From assembly GCA_022792335.1 (NCBI GenBank), contig JAAWAV010000021.1, forward strand, positions 27,275-91,274: DNA of 64,000 bases. The letters are read 5' to 3'. This DNA comes from Lachnospiraceae bacterium (GTDB lineage Bacteria > Bacillota > Clostridia > Lachnospirales > Lachnospiraceae). The notes under the pieces are model-generated. The model saw nothing but the letters and a program-made list of their open reading frames with translations. It had not been told where the DNA came from and searched no databases. A program made the translations under genes and the position numbers. Within the stretch, counting starts at the first letter, position 1; each line of letters starts with the position of its first letter. Shown piece by piece: positions 1 through 8,399 of this stretch.

Positions 1-112
1 ATAGAATGCTTTCCGCCAGAGTTGTCTTACCCGCGTCCACATGGGCCAAAAGCCCCACACAGACTGGGCGGCCCGGCTCCCCTCCCCATTTATTTTCAGA
101 CGTATCTTCCAT
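1..112 (-). CDS. TetM/EF-G-like translational GTPase, N-terminal fragment
   Basis: Only the first 37 codons lie in the window; the rest runs off the left edge. The ATG at 112 is preceded by a GGAAAGGGA ribosome site 8 nt upstream. The translated start has a short hydrophilic lead followed by GLLAHVDAGKTTLAESILY, the P-loop (G1) motif typical of EF-G-type GTPases and of the TetM/TetO ribosomal protection family. The HVDAGKTTL form with Ala-Glu-Ser after it resembles TetM-like proteins more than housekeeping EF-G, but a piece this short cannot separate a resistance protein from a chromosomal EF-G paralogue. Function inferred: GTP-dependent action at the ribosomal factor site. Confidence 0.75.
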   Translation of the reverse strand, partial: MEDTSENKWGGEPGRPVCVGLLAHVDAGKTTLAESIL

Positions 113-239
113 CGAAAATATCCCTTTCCGTTCTACGACAATCAATTCTTATCATATCACAGAAACCAGGATAAGTCGACATATTCTTGATTCCGTAAAC
201 AGCCTTCGGCTCCTTCTCCAAACTTCTTTCCATACAGGA

Positions 240-516
240 TACCGTCGCTTGACAAGGACATACACGCCCTGAACCACGATATTTGCTTGATTTTCTGCGT
301 TATCCTTAGTCGATGTACGTCCGGTACACCTCCATCGTCTGCCTTGAAAATCAAGCAAATGTCAGTGGTCAGGGTTGAAAAGTCGAAAAGGGATGAAATT
401 CAGCCCCTGCAAGACACTTGACCGACGCGTACTGGACGTACGCGGAGTGAAAGTAACGCTGCAGGAGCTGAATTTCCCCCTTTTTCGACCGTGCGTGCTC
501 TTGTCAAGCGACGGTA
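240..516. repeat. Composite inverted-repeat element (copy 1)
   Basis: A 277-bp element bounded by perfect 17-bp terminal inverted repeats, TACCGTCGCTTGACAAG at 240-256 and its complement at 500-516. Inside are two large stem-loops: one around 267-374 (14-bp arms at 281-294 and 347-360) and one around 390-490. Their loops carry related cores in opposite orientation, GTACTGGACGTAC at 430-442 and a diverged copy near 314-328, so the element looks like two units joined head to head. The same ends recur at 12999-13015, 18320-18378 and 22442-22643. No open reading frame of its own is convincing, so a non-autonomous MITE-like or REP-like element is likely. Confidence 0.8.
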
Positions 517-836
517 ATACAAAATCCCATATTTGAAATCTACTTTCATCGTTTCTTTTCGTCTAAGTCCTCCCTTTTCCCGGTGTTTTTCTTGACATGG
601 CAATTTGTACATACTAAAATGGAGGATATCAAAATGATTGATAGCGCGTTCGCTTATATCGTTTGAGTATTTTTTGCAATGAACAATGTGAATGAAAACG
701 ACTTTCGAAAATCGGATCAGGGTTAAAAAGCGCAGAAAGCTCGTTTCATGACAGAATCCTTTCTCGTGTGATTTACTCGCCTGGTACGTTTTTTATTCGG
801 ATTTCATAATCTTTTACCCAAGGGAGAATCCTCATA
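517..836. other. Intergenic stretch, no gene seen
   Basis: About 320 bp between the repeat element and the next gene. It contains only very short frames and no clear intrinsic terminator. It presumably holds the promoter of the gene at 837, but I could not pick out a convincing -35/-10 pair. Confidence 0.5.
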
Positions 837-1658
837 ATGAAAAACAAAGCGACTATTCTTTTTGCTGCTCTTTCTCTGGTTCTGACGGTGATCTTGCTCC
901 TGCAAAACCTGGGTGTCCTCGGTCTGTTATCGAAAGGCGGTACTGGCGGTTCCTCCACCCAAAGGCTGGAAGGGAACGGATATGACTCTGCCGAAGAAGC
1001 GCTGGAGGCTTATATCGAGGCAATAAGAAACGGGGACGTCCCGGCCATGCTTTCTACCTTTGCCATAGAGACTTATATAGACAGCTATGATACAAAAGCC
1101 AGCCTCCTTCGCACAGGGGCCTGGCTTCCCCCCATTAATTCCGAAGGCACTTATGAGATTATCGGCAGTGATTATGAGCGACAGCTTCGTCTCTTTGCAA
1201 GGCAGGCTTCTATCGTGAGAAAAGTCTATGAGCAGCTTATCACCTATTCGGCTTTTTTTGTAGAAGATTCCAACTCCTATAATGGCCTGGAACCGATTAC
1301 CTTTCATACGGAAGAGGATGTCGAACGCTTCCTCAATGCCTACCGGAAAAGCTCTTTTGGTAAAGCTTTGACCGAAATAAAACTGGAAGAATTTATAAAA
1401 CCGGAACAGTTAAGTGAGCCTTACGGTTCTGAAGCCCACCTAAAGAATATGAAGCAGCTTGGAAACATCTGCGGGTGTGACGAATACAAGAGCGTCGCCG
1501 CCCGCATCACCTTAAATGGAGAATCCTGGCTCCTAACTATGGACTGTGGAAGTTACCATGGACGCTGGTACAACATCAGTCTGCCCGGCACTCTGGCCAC
1601 TTTACTTGGGGCCAACGTTCAACAGTACGGGCTGATTCCCTATTTCCAGATTCAGTAA
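837..1658 (+). CDS. Membrane-anchored extracytoplasmic protein, unknown function
   Basis: I do not recognise a named family. The 273-residue product has a short basic start (MKNK), one hydrophobic helix at about residues 5-30 and no lipobox, so it is probably anchored by an uncleaved signal sequence with the rest outside the cell. Residues 45-80 (DSAEEALEAYIEAIRNGDVPAM) resemble the first helix of NTF2-like or DUF4878-type extracytoplasmic domains. The C-terminal part has 'NGESWLLTMDCGSYHGRWYNIS', like the 'W.v...GGkWyi' ending of that fold; this assignment is inference. Three cysteines are seen near residues 215-240. AGGGAG precedes the ATG, and a strong terminator follows. Confidence 0.75.
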   Translation: MKNKATILFAALSLVLTVILLLQNLGVLGLLSKGGTGGSSTQRLEGNGYDSAEEALEAYIEAIRNGDVPAMLSTFAIETYIDSYDTKASLLRTGAWLPPINSEGTYEIIGSDYERQLRLFARQASIVRKVYEQLITYSAFFVEDSNSYNGLEPITFHTEEDVERFLNAYRKSSFGKALTEIKLEEFIKPEQLSEPYGSEAHLKNMKQLGNICGCDEYKSVAARITLNGESWLLTMDCGSYHGRWYNISLPGTLATLLGANVQQYGLIPYFQIQ

Positions 1659-1727
1659 GGAATTTTTCCTGAAATCACGCAGATTGGAGTATTGGGGTAC
1701 ATCGGTAAAGGCCATGGGCTTTGCCGT

Positions 1728-1782
1728 AACTACAGGAGGGCTGTTTTCCTTAAATGTTGGAAAACAGCCCTCCTGTAGTTTT
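1728..1782 (+). terminator. Intrinsic terminator after the membrane-anchored protein gene
   Basis: A perfect 20-bp stem (1730-1749 with 1759-1778), 9-nt loop, followed by TTTT. It separates the plus-strand gene ending at 1658 from the convergent gene ending at 1790. Confidence 0.9.
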
Positions 1783-1789
1783 CAATCTC

Positions 1790-2338
1790 TTATGGATGCT
1801 GAATCGCCTCCCGCACGTTTGCTGAAACTTCCTCGCTCACCAATACTTTGAGAAGCTCCAAGCCTTCGTCGATGGCAAAGCCAAGCCCCCGCCCTGTAAT
1901 CACATTGCCATCCCGAACCACGCCTTCTTTAGAGTGCTCCGCCCCCAGAAGTTTATCCTCCCAGCCAGGATAGCAGGTGGCCCGCTTTCCTTCCAGGCAA
2001 TGGTATTTTCCAAGAACACTGGGCGCCGCGCAGATGGCCGCCAACACTTTTCCTTCTGAATAGAACTTCTGGAGCATCTCTCCCAGTTCCTCATGTTCTG
2101 CCAGGTGTGCCGTCCCAGGCATGCCTCCTGGCAGAAAGATTGCATCGCATTCCTCGCAGGCTTCCTTTGACCACATGTGATCTGCCCGGATCACCATCTT
2201 GTGAGAGCCAGTCACCCACAGTTCCTCTCCCATAGATGCCAGAACCACTTCAACACCGCCTCGTCTCAAAATGTCCACAACTGCCAGACATTCCACTTCT
2301 TCCAGCCCCTCGGCCAGACAAGCGTACACCTTACTCAT
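1790..2338 (-). CDS. DJ-1/PfpI family protein
   Basis: This 182-residue protein has the DJ-1 fold signatures: the conserved acidic residue in CLAEGLEEVE near the N-terminus, PGGMPG in the middle, and the nucleophile elbow AAICAAPSVL with the reactive cysteine. Members act as small-molecule or protein glyoxalases/deglycases or as redox-sensitive chaperones; the exact activity here is not predictable. The start is set at the ATG at 2338 because AGGAGG lies 9 nt upstream; a frame 7 codons longer would run through that ribosome site. It stands alone between a terminator and an unrelated plus-strand gene. Confidence 0.9.
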   Translation of the reverse strand: MSKVYACLAEGLEEVECLAVVDILRRGGVEVVLASMGEELWVTGSHKMVIRADHMWSKEACEECDAIFLPGGMPGTAHLAEHEELGEMLQKFYSEGKVLAAICAAPSVLGKYHCLEGKRATCYPGWEDKLLGAEHSKEGVVRDGNVITGRGLGFAIDEGLELLKVLVSEEVSANVREAIQHP

Positions 2339-2612
2339 CAAACAACCTCCTCCTGTCAAATCTCATTCCCTCTGTAACGATAGCTTCATTATATCATTTC
2401 CTTTTGTCTTTCACAATGCAGGACAGATTTTTTATCCAGGCAATTTCTGAGGCAATGTCTTGCTTCCAGCCGGAAAATAGAAAGGAATGAGGGGAAGGTA
2501 ATACTGATTTTTCGCCTCTTTTCCTGTATTCAAAAGAATGGGAATATGATATAGTAATAAACAAACTATCTGAAAAGAAATGACCAGATTTTTTGCTGAA
2601 AGGAGCCCTCTG

Positions 2613-3044
2613 ATGGAAATCGAACGAAAATTCCTGGTAAAGAAACTTCCGGAACAACTGGAGACTTATCCCTGTCTCTCTATCGAACAGGCCTACCTTT
2701 GCACGGATCCGGTGATCCGCATCCGTCGTCAGAACGACGATTACTATATCACTTATAAAGGGCGTGGGCTGATGGAACGGGAAGAGTATAACCTTCCGCT
2801 AAACGCCGAAGCTTATGCCCATCTGAGGACCAAGGCAGACGGCCGTATTATCACTAAAAATCGCTACTGTATTCCTCTGGGAACGCTCACTGTCGAGCTG
2901 GATCTGTTTGCTTCTCCCAAAGGTCTGATTCTGGCCGAGGTGGAATTTCCCACAAGGGAGGCCGCCCTTTCTTTCACGCCTCCGGAATGGTTCGGTGAAG
3001 ATGTGACGGCCGATGTCCGGTATCATAACAGTAATATGATTTGA
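2613..3044 (+). CDS. CYTH domain protein (tripolyphosphatase-type)
   Basis: The 143-residue product opens with MEIERKFLV, which is the ExExK signature of the CYTH superfamily (Glu2, Glu4, Lys6). Alternating basic and acidic strand residues follow (IRIRRQ, YITYKGRG, EREEYN, ITKNRYCI, VELDLF, LAEVEFP), as expected for the metal- and triphosphate-binding tunnel. Single-domain bacterial CYTH proteins usually hydrolyse inorganic tripolyphosphate or nucleoside triphosphates. The start at 2613 is chosen from the AAAGGAG site just upstream and because the ExExK motif normally sits at the extreme N-terminus; an 11-codon extension is not supported. Confidence 0.9.
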   Translation: MEIERKFLVKKLPEQLETYPCLSIEQAYLCTDPVIRIRRQNDDYYITYKGRGLMEREEYNLPLNAEAYAHLRTKADGRIITKNRYCIPLGTLTVELDLFASPKGLILAEVEFPTREAALSFTPPEWFGEDVTADVRYHNSNMI

Positions 3045-3122
3045 AATTTCCTTCCGGAAACGCTTTATGCTCAGAAAAACCTAGGCAGACGTCTGTTCCA
3101 GGGCAGAGCCGTAAATTTCCGT

Positions 3123-3632
3123 TTATACAGAGACAGAAATATTGGTACCGGACTCTGCCTGGCTCTGGCTTATCTCCCCGGATTCTGTATACACTACAGG
3201 TTCTATTTGAATGGCATCTGCCGTTGTTCCGGCAAAAACGCCGCTGTTGGAAGCGGTCGTATTCGAATTGATATTTTCCTCTAACGATGCTTTACCATCT
3301 TTACTGATTTCAACAATATCTGTATTTTTATCTCTGGTTTCTTCTATCCTCTTTTCAAGTGCTTCCCGCTCTTCCTTGCAGTTTTGGATTGCTTCTTCCC
3401 GTTCTATTTCTGCTTTTTCCTTTGCCGCCTCGGCCTCCTCTTCCATTCCCTTCTCAGCCTTTGTCTTGTATTCCTCCGCCTGCTCTGAAAGTTCATTGGC
3501 ATATCCCATTGCCCGTTCCATCGTTGCAGTATCGCCTCTACGCTCTGCTTCCTCACAGACTCTGAGTGGAGTATTGATCAGATTTATGTTCGTATTGGCC
3601 CCCAGAAGTCCTTCCATCGTTTTCGTATGCAT
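3123..3632 (-). CDS. Coiled-coil protein of unknown function
   Basis: A 169-residue soluble protein that I do not recognise. Residues about 25-105 are rich in Glu, Lys and Ala with long uninterrupted helix (AEEYKTKAEKGMEEEAEAA, EREEAIQNCKEEREALEKRI), so an extended coiled coil is expected. The C-terminal 55 residues are Ser/Thr/Glu-rich and probably disordered. There is no signal peptide or membrane segment. AGGAG lies 6 nt before the ATG. It is the last gene before the leader-distal end of the CRISPR array and has no evident functional link to it. Confidence 0.65.
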   Translation of the reverse strand: MHTKTMEGLLGANTNINLINTPLRVCEEAERRGDTATMERAMGYANELSEQAEEYKTKAEKGMEEEAEAAKEKAEIEREEAIQNCKEEREALEKRIEETRDKNTDIVEISKDGKASLEENINSNTTASNSGVFAGTTADAIQIEPVVYTESGEISQSQAESGTNISVSV

Positions 3633-4045
3633 CCCATGCTCCTTTCTACACCTATCGCCCGGTTTCTCTTGCCCTCACTGATACGGCCGTCCGCCGGACA
3701 ATATCATTCACAGAACTTTACTCTCTTTATCTCTTTCGACTGTATCAGTCAACCAGTTATCTCCCCTGCTGTGAGACGCCTCCTGAATGCTGTGAAAGAA
3801 TAAACAACACACTGTAGGCAAGTATCATACTCTGTGCCTTTCCCTTCATTCCTCTCTCCGTAATACCACAATGTTTGTTGTCGTCCTGGATTGATAAAAA
3901 TATGGACGACCAAAACAAAGTGGTTCCGGTTTAAAAAATAGACGGCAAAGGGATATAACGCTTTACCGGTGAATGACGACATTTCAATTCCGGTTCCCAC
4001 GGAGAGGGCAATATTTGTCACTTCGGCAGTGAACACCAACTACCA
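3633..4045. other. Intergenic region flanking the old end of the CRISPR array
   Basis: About 410 bp with no convincing gene. A 96-codon minus-strand frame (3749-4039) lacks a clear ribosome site and protein-like composition. The region presumably includes the promoter of the coiled-coil gene. Confidence 0.5.
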
Positions 4046-5332
4046 ATTTCAATCCACGCTCCCGCCAAGGGAGCGACTCTGAAATTCTAATGGCGTATAT
4101 AAGTTTACAAATTTCAATCCACGCTCCCGCGGAGGGAGCGACATTTTATACGATGAATCAAGTGCGATGTTGCACAATTTCAATCCACGCTCCCGCGAAG
4201 GGAGCGACGAACCTTTTCAGTGATGAATGTAATAAGGTTCCAATTTCAATCCACGCTCCCGCGAAGGGAGCGACATGGATTTACCGACTACGAGTCGGAT
4301 AGCATTGAGATTTCACTCCACGCTCCCGCGAAGGGAGCGACGGTGGCAATTGGTCTTAGATAACAGTATAAGCAAATTTCAATCCACGCTCCCGCGACGG
4401 GAGCGACGTCAATCGACTTTTCAAATGCTTGCACCCATTACGATTTCAATCCACGCTCCCGCGAAGGGAGCGACAGGGTTCGTTTTGAGTGAGGATAAGA
4501 ACATGCAGATTTCAATCCACGCTCCCGCGAAGGGAGCGACCGGTGGAAACTGTGGATGTAACGGTTGCTAGTGATTTCAATCCACGCTCCCGCGAAGGGA
4601 GCGACCGTCTCGGATTGACTGGAACCGTGGTGAGGCCAATTTCAATCCACGCTCCCGCGAAGGGAGCGACGAGAAAATGCTGCCATTATTACAGTAGTAA
4701 AGATTTCAATCCACGCTCCCGCGAAGGGAGCGACAAAGTTTGTTCAATTTGTTCGTTTTTTTATGGTAATTTCAATCCACGCTCCCGCGAAGGGAGCGAC
4801 TATTTGAGGGTGTCAAAATTTGTATGGTCTACTGATTTCAATCCACGCTCCCGCGAAGGGAGCGACGACAAACAGCCGGGGTACTTCATGGAGCAGTCTC
4901 AATTTCAATCCACGCTCTCGCGAAGGGAGCGACGCAGAAAAAGCGTGAAATGCAGCGGAAAGCAGAGATTTCAATCCACGCTCCCGCGAAGGGAGCGACC
5001 GCGAAGCTGCTTGTAAGATACCTGTCCGATGTAATTTCAATCCACGCTCCCGCGAAGGGAGCGACGTTGCAGTGCCGCCGACATGTGATAGACCCACGCA
5101 ATTTCAATCCACGCTCCCGCGAAGGGAGCGACGCAGGTGGTACACTGATTGCGTATATTATCGGAATTTCAATCCACTCTCCAGCGAAGGGAGCGACAAT
5201 GTGGTCAAGGACAAAACGCTGGTTGCCGGTAGATTTCAATCCACGCTCCCGCGAAGGGAGCGACTAGGCAGCCTTGTTGGGTCTGTTCTTGGCGTAATCG
5301 ATTTCAATCCACGCTCCCGCGAAGGGAGCGAC
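4046..5332 (-). CRISPR. Type I-C CRISPR array, 20 repeats and 19 spacers
   Basis: Twenty 32-bp repeats start at 4046, 4111, 4177, 4243, 4310, 4376, 4443, 4509, 4574, 4639, 4703, 4769, 4835, 4902, 4968, 5034, 5101, 5166, 5233 and 5301; spacers are 32-36 bp. On the minus (transcribed) strand the repeat is GTC, a 6-bp stem GCTCCC/GGGAGC with loop TTCGC, then GTGGATTGAAAT, the classic I-C form. Orientation follows from cas2 and the A+T-rich leader at the 5332 side, so spacer 5265-5300 is the newest. Variant repeats: 4046, 4111, 4310, 4376 and 4902 with one change each, as expected mostly at the old end, and 5166 with two changes although only third from the leader. Confidence 0.98.
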
Positions 5333-5511
5333 AGCAAAAACAAACAAATTCACAGTGAAAACTCATCTTTCATTTGTTTATTTCTGCCATGTATTATCAT
5401 ATATTTTTTATTTTACCTTATTTAAGCGTATATGTGTACAAGATTTTCCAGAATTTTTGGTGCGAATCTCCCAGCGTTTTCATGTATGCTGGAAGTTCGC
5501 ACCGAAGGCTT
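5333..5511 (-). promoter_or_regulatory. CRISPR leader
   Basis: A 179-bp stretch between the cas2 stop and the first repeat. The repeat-proximal part is strongly A+T-rich with a TATGATAAT-like box on the minus strand near 5395-5403, a candidate pre-crRNA -10. Just after cas2 lies an imperfect inverted repeat (5459-5503) with arms GGTGCGAA/TTCGCACC and CCAGC/GCTGG but no following T-tract, so it is not an ordinary terminator. It may mark the cas2 mRNA end or be a leader element bound during adaptation. Confidence 0.75.
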
Positions 5512-5802
5512 CTACAGAAACAAAGGAGCTTTCATATCCACGCTTTCTTTCACGCCTATATGCTCGACTTTATTTTTATAATTATTTCCAAGGTAATAAA
5601 AGCGCAGGCTGTCTGTCCTGGTGTCAATGATTTCCTCCAAGATCGCTTTTACCTCCCTGCATTTGGCCGCATCCATCTCACATTCAAAGACGGAGTTTTG
5701 GACTCTCGTACCATAATTGACGCATTGCTTTGCCACCTGCCGCAGCCGCTTTTTCCCTGCTGCTGTTTCTGTATTGACGTCATAAGTGATCAATACCAAC
5801 AT
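5512..5802 (-). CDS. cas2: CRISPR-associated endoribonuclease/integration subunit Cas2
   Basis: A 96-residue protein, the usual Cas2 length, beginning MLVLITYDVNT with the conserved Asp8 of the ferredoxin-like fold and containing RVQNSVFECE, the typical second-strand motif. With Cas1 it forms the spacer integration complex. The start at 5802 is chosen because it begins the Cas2 fold and leaves 8 bp after the cas1 stop; a longer in-frame extension would run back into cas1. It is the last gene of the cas operon, followed directly by the leader. Confidence 0.97.
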   Translation of the reverse strand: MLVLITYDVNTETAAGKKRLRQVAKQCVNYGTRVQNSVFECEMDAAKCREVKAILEEIIDTRTDSLRFYYLGNNYKNKVEHIGVKESVDMKAPLFL

Positions 5803-5810
5803 CCCGTCAC

Positions 5811-6842
5811 CTACTTCCACATGAACGGCGGATAAGCATCCAGGTCGCCCCGGATATAACGCGCCAGGAGCAGCGCCTGTGCATAAGCCGCCATTCCCCA
5901 TTCCATTTTTACTTCCAGAAACGGATGTTTGATGCTTTCCTGCTTTCTTGCCTGCCAGGCCGATAATACCGCTTTCCTCGTGTCGTCATCCATAATGACC
6001 GCTCCATTCTCCTTCCTAAAAAATCCAGAAGGCGAAACAATTCTCTTGTTAATCAAAGAAAGCACAAAGCGGTCTGCGTATACTGGACGCAGTTCTTCCA
6101 TAAGATCCAACGCCAGAGAAGCTCTTCCTGGGCGGTCCGTATGCAGAAAACCCACATACGGATCAAGACCCACAGTTTCCAGTGCAGCCGCAGTCATATG
6201 GGCCAACAGAGTATAAGTAAATGAAAGCAGCGCATTGACCTCGTCCAGCGGAGGCCGTCGGTTCCTTCCCCTGAAGGAAAACGTTTCTTTTTGCTGAAGA
6301 ATCAGTTCGTCGAACACGGAAAAATACAGACTCGCCGCCTCCCCCTCGATCCCCCGAAGAGTTTCCATAGAATCACAGATCTGTACGGCTTTCAACGCAT
6401 TTTTTAATCTGCCGGAGACCAGTTTCAGCCGCTCCACGTCCACCCGCATAGCATGGTCTCTCGTCGCCCGCTCCAGCACCCATCTTCCATTAAACAGCTT
6501 TCCGCTAATGAAGCTTTTTGCGATATCCAGACTGCTCTCTGTATCCTCCGACAGAAAATACTGCCTTTTGCGAAGCAGAACGTTTCCCCGGCTCTCGCCG
6601 GAAACTCTTGCAAGAAAGCGGCCGGACCGGGAAAGAAACGAAAGCGCCACGTTCCGCTTTGCACAGGCTCCCATCAGGGCCGGACTGGCGCCGGCAAAGC
6701 CAAGGGTCACAATGGCCTCCAGGTTATGGAGCGGTATCCTTCCCACTTCTTCACCCTCTGACAGGACGACCACATTTTCTCCGTCCAGCGACAGATATCG
6801 GTCAGGAGAAGTCACATATAATGTATTCAGAAGTCTCTTCAA
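5811..6842 (-). CDS. cas1: CRISPR-associated integrase Cas1, type I-C
   Basis: The 343-residue protein has the full Cas1 architecture: N-terminal beta domain (1-90), then the helical catalytic domain with Glu166 (RGIEGEAA), His234 (GFLHTDRPGR) and Asp246 (SLALDLMEE) as likely metal ligands. The N-terminal sequence MKRLLNTLYVTSPDRYLSLDG is typical of I-C Cas1. It integrates prespacers at the leader end of the array. The ATG overlaps the end of cas4 by 4 nt, indicating translational coupling within the operon. Confidence 0.98.
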   Translation of the reverse strand: MKRLLNTLYVTSPDRYLSLDGENVVVLSEGEEVGRIPLHNLEAIVTLGFAGASPALMGACAKRNVALSFLSRSGRFLARVSGESRGNVLLRKRQYFLSEDTESSLDIAKSFISGKLFNGRWVLERATRDHAMRVDVERLKLVSGRLKNALKAVQICDSMETLRGIEGEAASLYFSVFDELILQQKETFSFRGRNRRPPLDEVNALLSFTYTLLAHMTAAALETVGLDPYVGFLHTDRPGRASLALDLMEELRPVYADRFVLSLINKRIVSPSGFFRKENGAVIMDDDTRKAVLSAWQARKQESIKHPFLEVKMEWGMAAYAQALLLARYIRGDLDAYPPFMWK

Positions 6843-7525
6843 TCTTCATCCTCCTTCACCCGTCTGGAAATATATTCTTTTGCCGATCTCTTTTTCATTA
6901 ACTGGGGCAGGCAAAGATCTTTCAGCGAACAGGCATTGCAGGCTTTCGTTCTCTTTACCATCGGCGTATGCTTCCGCTCATAATACTGATGCATCTCCCG
7001 AAAGGCATCTTTAACCCGCCTCCGGATCTCTTCGCCCAGTGGCACCTCGATCCGCCGCCTGATCTCCCCGTAGAATAGATATCCTTTCCTGATCTCACAT
7101 CCGAGCATTTCCTCCAGGCACATGGCCTGGGCCGCCATCTGGAGGATGTCCGTTTCCTCCTCCTTTGGCTGACCTTTCTTATATTCTACCGGATATACCA
7201 GATATCTGCCCTCCCGTCCCCGCAAAGGAATCCCGTCTCCATCTGTCCGGTGAAATTCAACGATGTCGCAGACACCGTTTGTACCAAGGGTTCTGGAAAA
7301 CACGGGCATCCCCCTGGAAATCAGGATATCTCCCCTTTTTTCCGTGGAATAACCGTCGTGGGCTTTTTTATGGAACAGCTTTCCCTCCACAGTTCTCAGA
7401 TTCTCTTCCCACTGCTGTTCCAAATGGATCAATGCCCACTGCCTTCTGCAGAATAAAAAATGTTGGATGCCGGAGAGCATCAAATAATCCTCTTCCTCAT
7501 ATCCATTCAGTTCTTCCGAATACAT
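6839..7525 (-). CDS. cas4: CRISPR-associated Fe-S exonuclease Cas4
   Basis: This 228-residue protein has the RecB-like nuclease core with Asp87, Glu114 and Lys116 (PVEYKKG) and Gln129, plus four cysteines for a [4Fe-4S] cluster: Cys26 (FCRRQW) and Cys196, Cys199, Cys205 near the C-terminus. In type I-C, Cas4 works with Cas1-Cas2 to trim prespacers and enforce the PAM. The start at 7525 has GGAAGGAG just upstream and overlaps the cas7 end by 19 nt, so it is coupled to cas7. Confidence 0.97.
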   Translation of the reverse strand: MYSEELNGYEEEDYLMLSGIQHFLFCRRQWALIHLEQQWEENLRTVEGKLFHKKAHDGYSTEKRGDILISRGMPVFSRTLGTNGVCDIVEFHRTDGDGIPLRGREGRYLVYPVEYKKGQPKEEETDILQMAAQAMCLEEMLGCEIRKGYLFYGEIRRRIEVPLGEEIRRRVKDAFREMHQYYERKHTPMVKRTKACNACSLKDLCLPQLMKKRSAKEYISRRVKEDED

Positions 7526-8397
7526 GTCACTCCTTCCGGAATCTGTTCTTCACAGACGGTCACTTCATAATCTCCATAGCATCGGGGCTGCATTTCGGCT
7601 TTCCTCTTTTTCACCTTCACGGCGTCAAACAATTTATGGGCCGGCGCATCGCCAAGCTCTGAATGATGTTTGAAAATGATCAGCTCCCGGACTGCCATTT
7701 TTCCTCTGGCCGCCGAACGGTCATGTTCAAACATATTTAAAATCGCTTCCCACAAAAGCTCCGTATCCGCTTCACTGAATCCTGTCACCTTCCTTGCCAG
7801 ATTGGCAGACACAAATCCCTCCGCCCGATACAATCCGTAGGGGACGATCTCCTTTCTTCCCATCTCCGTTTTCTTTTTCTCCGCATCCTTTTCCGTAGTA
7901 ATGGCAACTCTCGTTATGGTCAGGCTCTGTGGCACGATGGGATCCACTGACCGGGCAAAACCAAACTGTACCGGCCCCCTCACCTGCCCGCAGTTTAAAT
8001 TGGCTTTGACGAAGGTGGTCATGACTGCCCCAAAGGCTCGGATATCGAAAAATCGGGAGCACATAAAGTCCCGGATCCTCCGGTCCAGCTCCGGGTCGTC
8101 CTTTTTTAACGCCGGGATCTTTTTTTCATCGATGGATAATTCTGCAAAAGCCCCGGCATCCTTGACGTTTAAAGGCGTTCCTTCTTTAATATAAATCTGA
8201 TATCCCGGATCTTCTTCCTTCACAGTCTCCACATAGTTGCGGATCTTCCGTTTCAGACAGACGTCGGTTACGATCCCATGCCCCGTATCCAGGTCCACTC
8301 TGGGCGCATTTCCATTGTCCGGGTCTCCATTGGGATTTCCGTTTTCCACGTCGAACAATACCACAAAATCATATCTGTTTCTGATTGCTTCTCCCAT
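7507..8397 (-). CDS. cas7: Cascade backbone subunit Cas7 (Csd2), type I-C
   Basis: A 296-residue Cas7/Csd2 protein with the family-defining N-terminus YDFVVLFDVENGNPNGDPD and a central FGAVMTTF...GPVQFGFARSVDP segment. Several copies coat the crRNA spacer in the Cascade complex and impose the 6-nt kinking of the guide, which is relevant to the crRNA-like RNA at 13164-13276. GAGGAGG lies just upstream of the ATG, and the gene follows cas8c by 2 nt. Confidence 0.97.
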   Translation of the reverse strand: MGEAIRNRYDFVVLFDVENGNPNGDPDNGNAPRVDLDTGHGIVTDVCLKRKIRNYVETVKEEDPGYQIYIKEGTPLNVKDAGAFAELSIDEKKIPALKKDDPELDRRIRDFMCSRFFDIRAFGAVMTTFVKANLNCGQVRGPVQFGFARSVDPIVPQSLTITRVAITTEKDAEKKKTEMGRKEIVPYGLYRAEGFVSANLARKVTGFSEADTELLWEAILNMFEHDRSAARGKMAVRELIIFKHHSELGDAPAHKLFDAVKVKKRKAEMQPRCYGDYEVTVCEEQIPEGVTCIRKN

Positions 8398-8399
8398 AG

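Noticed and set aside
3749..4039. A 96-codon minus-strand frame before the array.
   Set aside because: No ribosome site and composition unlike a protein.
4090..5425. Several frames across the array giving repeated FNPRSREGSD or IHAPAKGAT peptides.
   Set aside because: They are translations of the CRISPR repeats and spacers; spacing is set by the repeat period, not by a protein.
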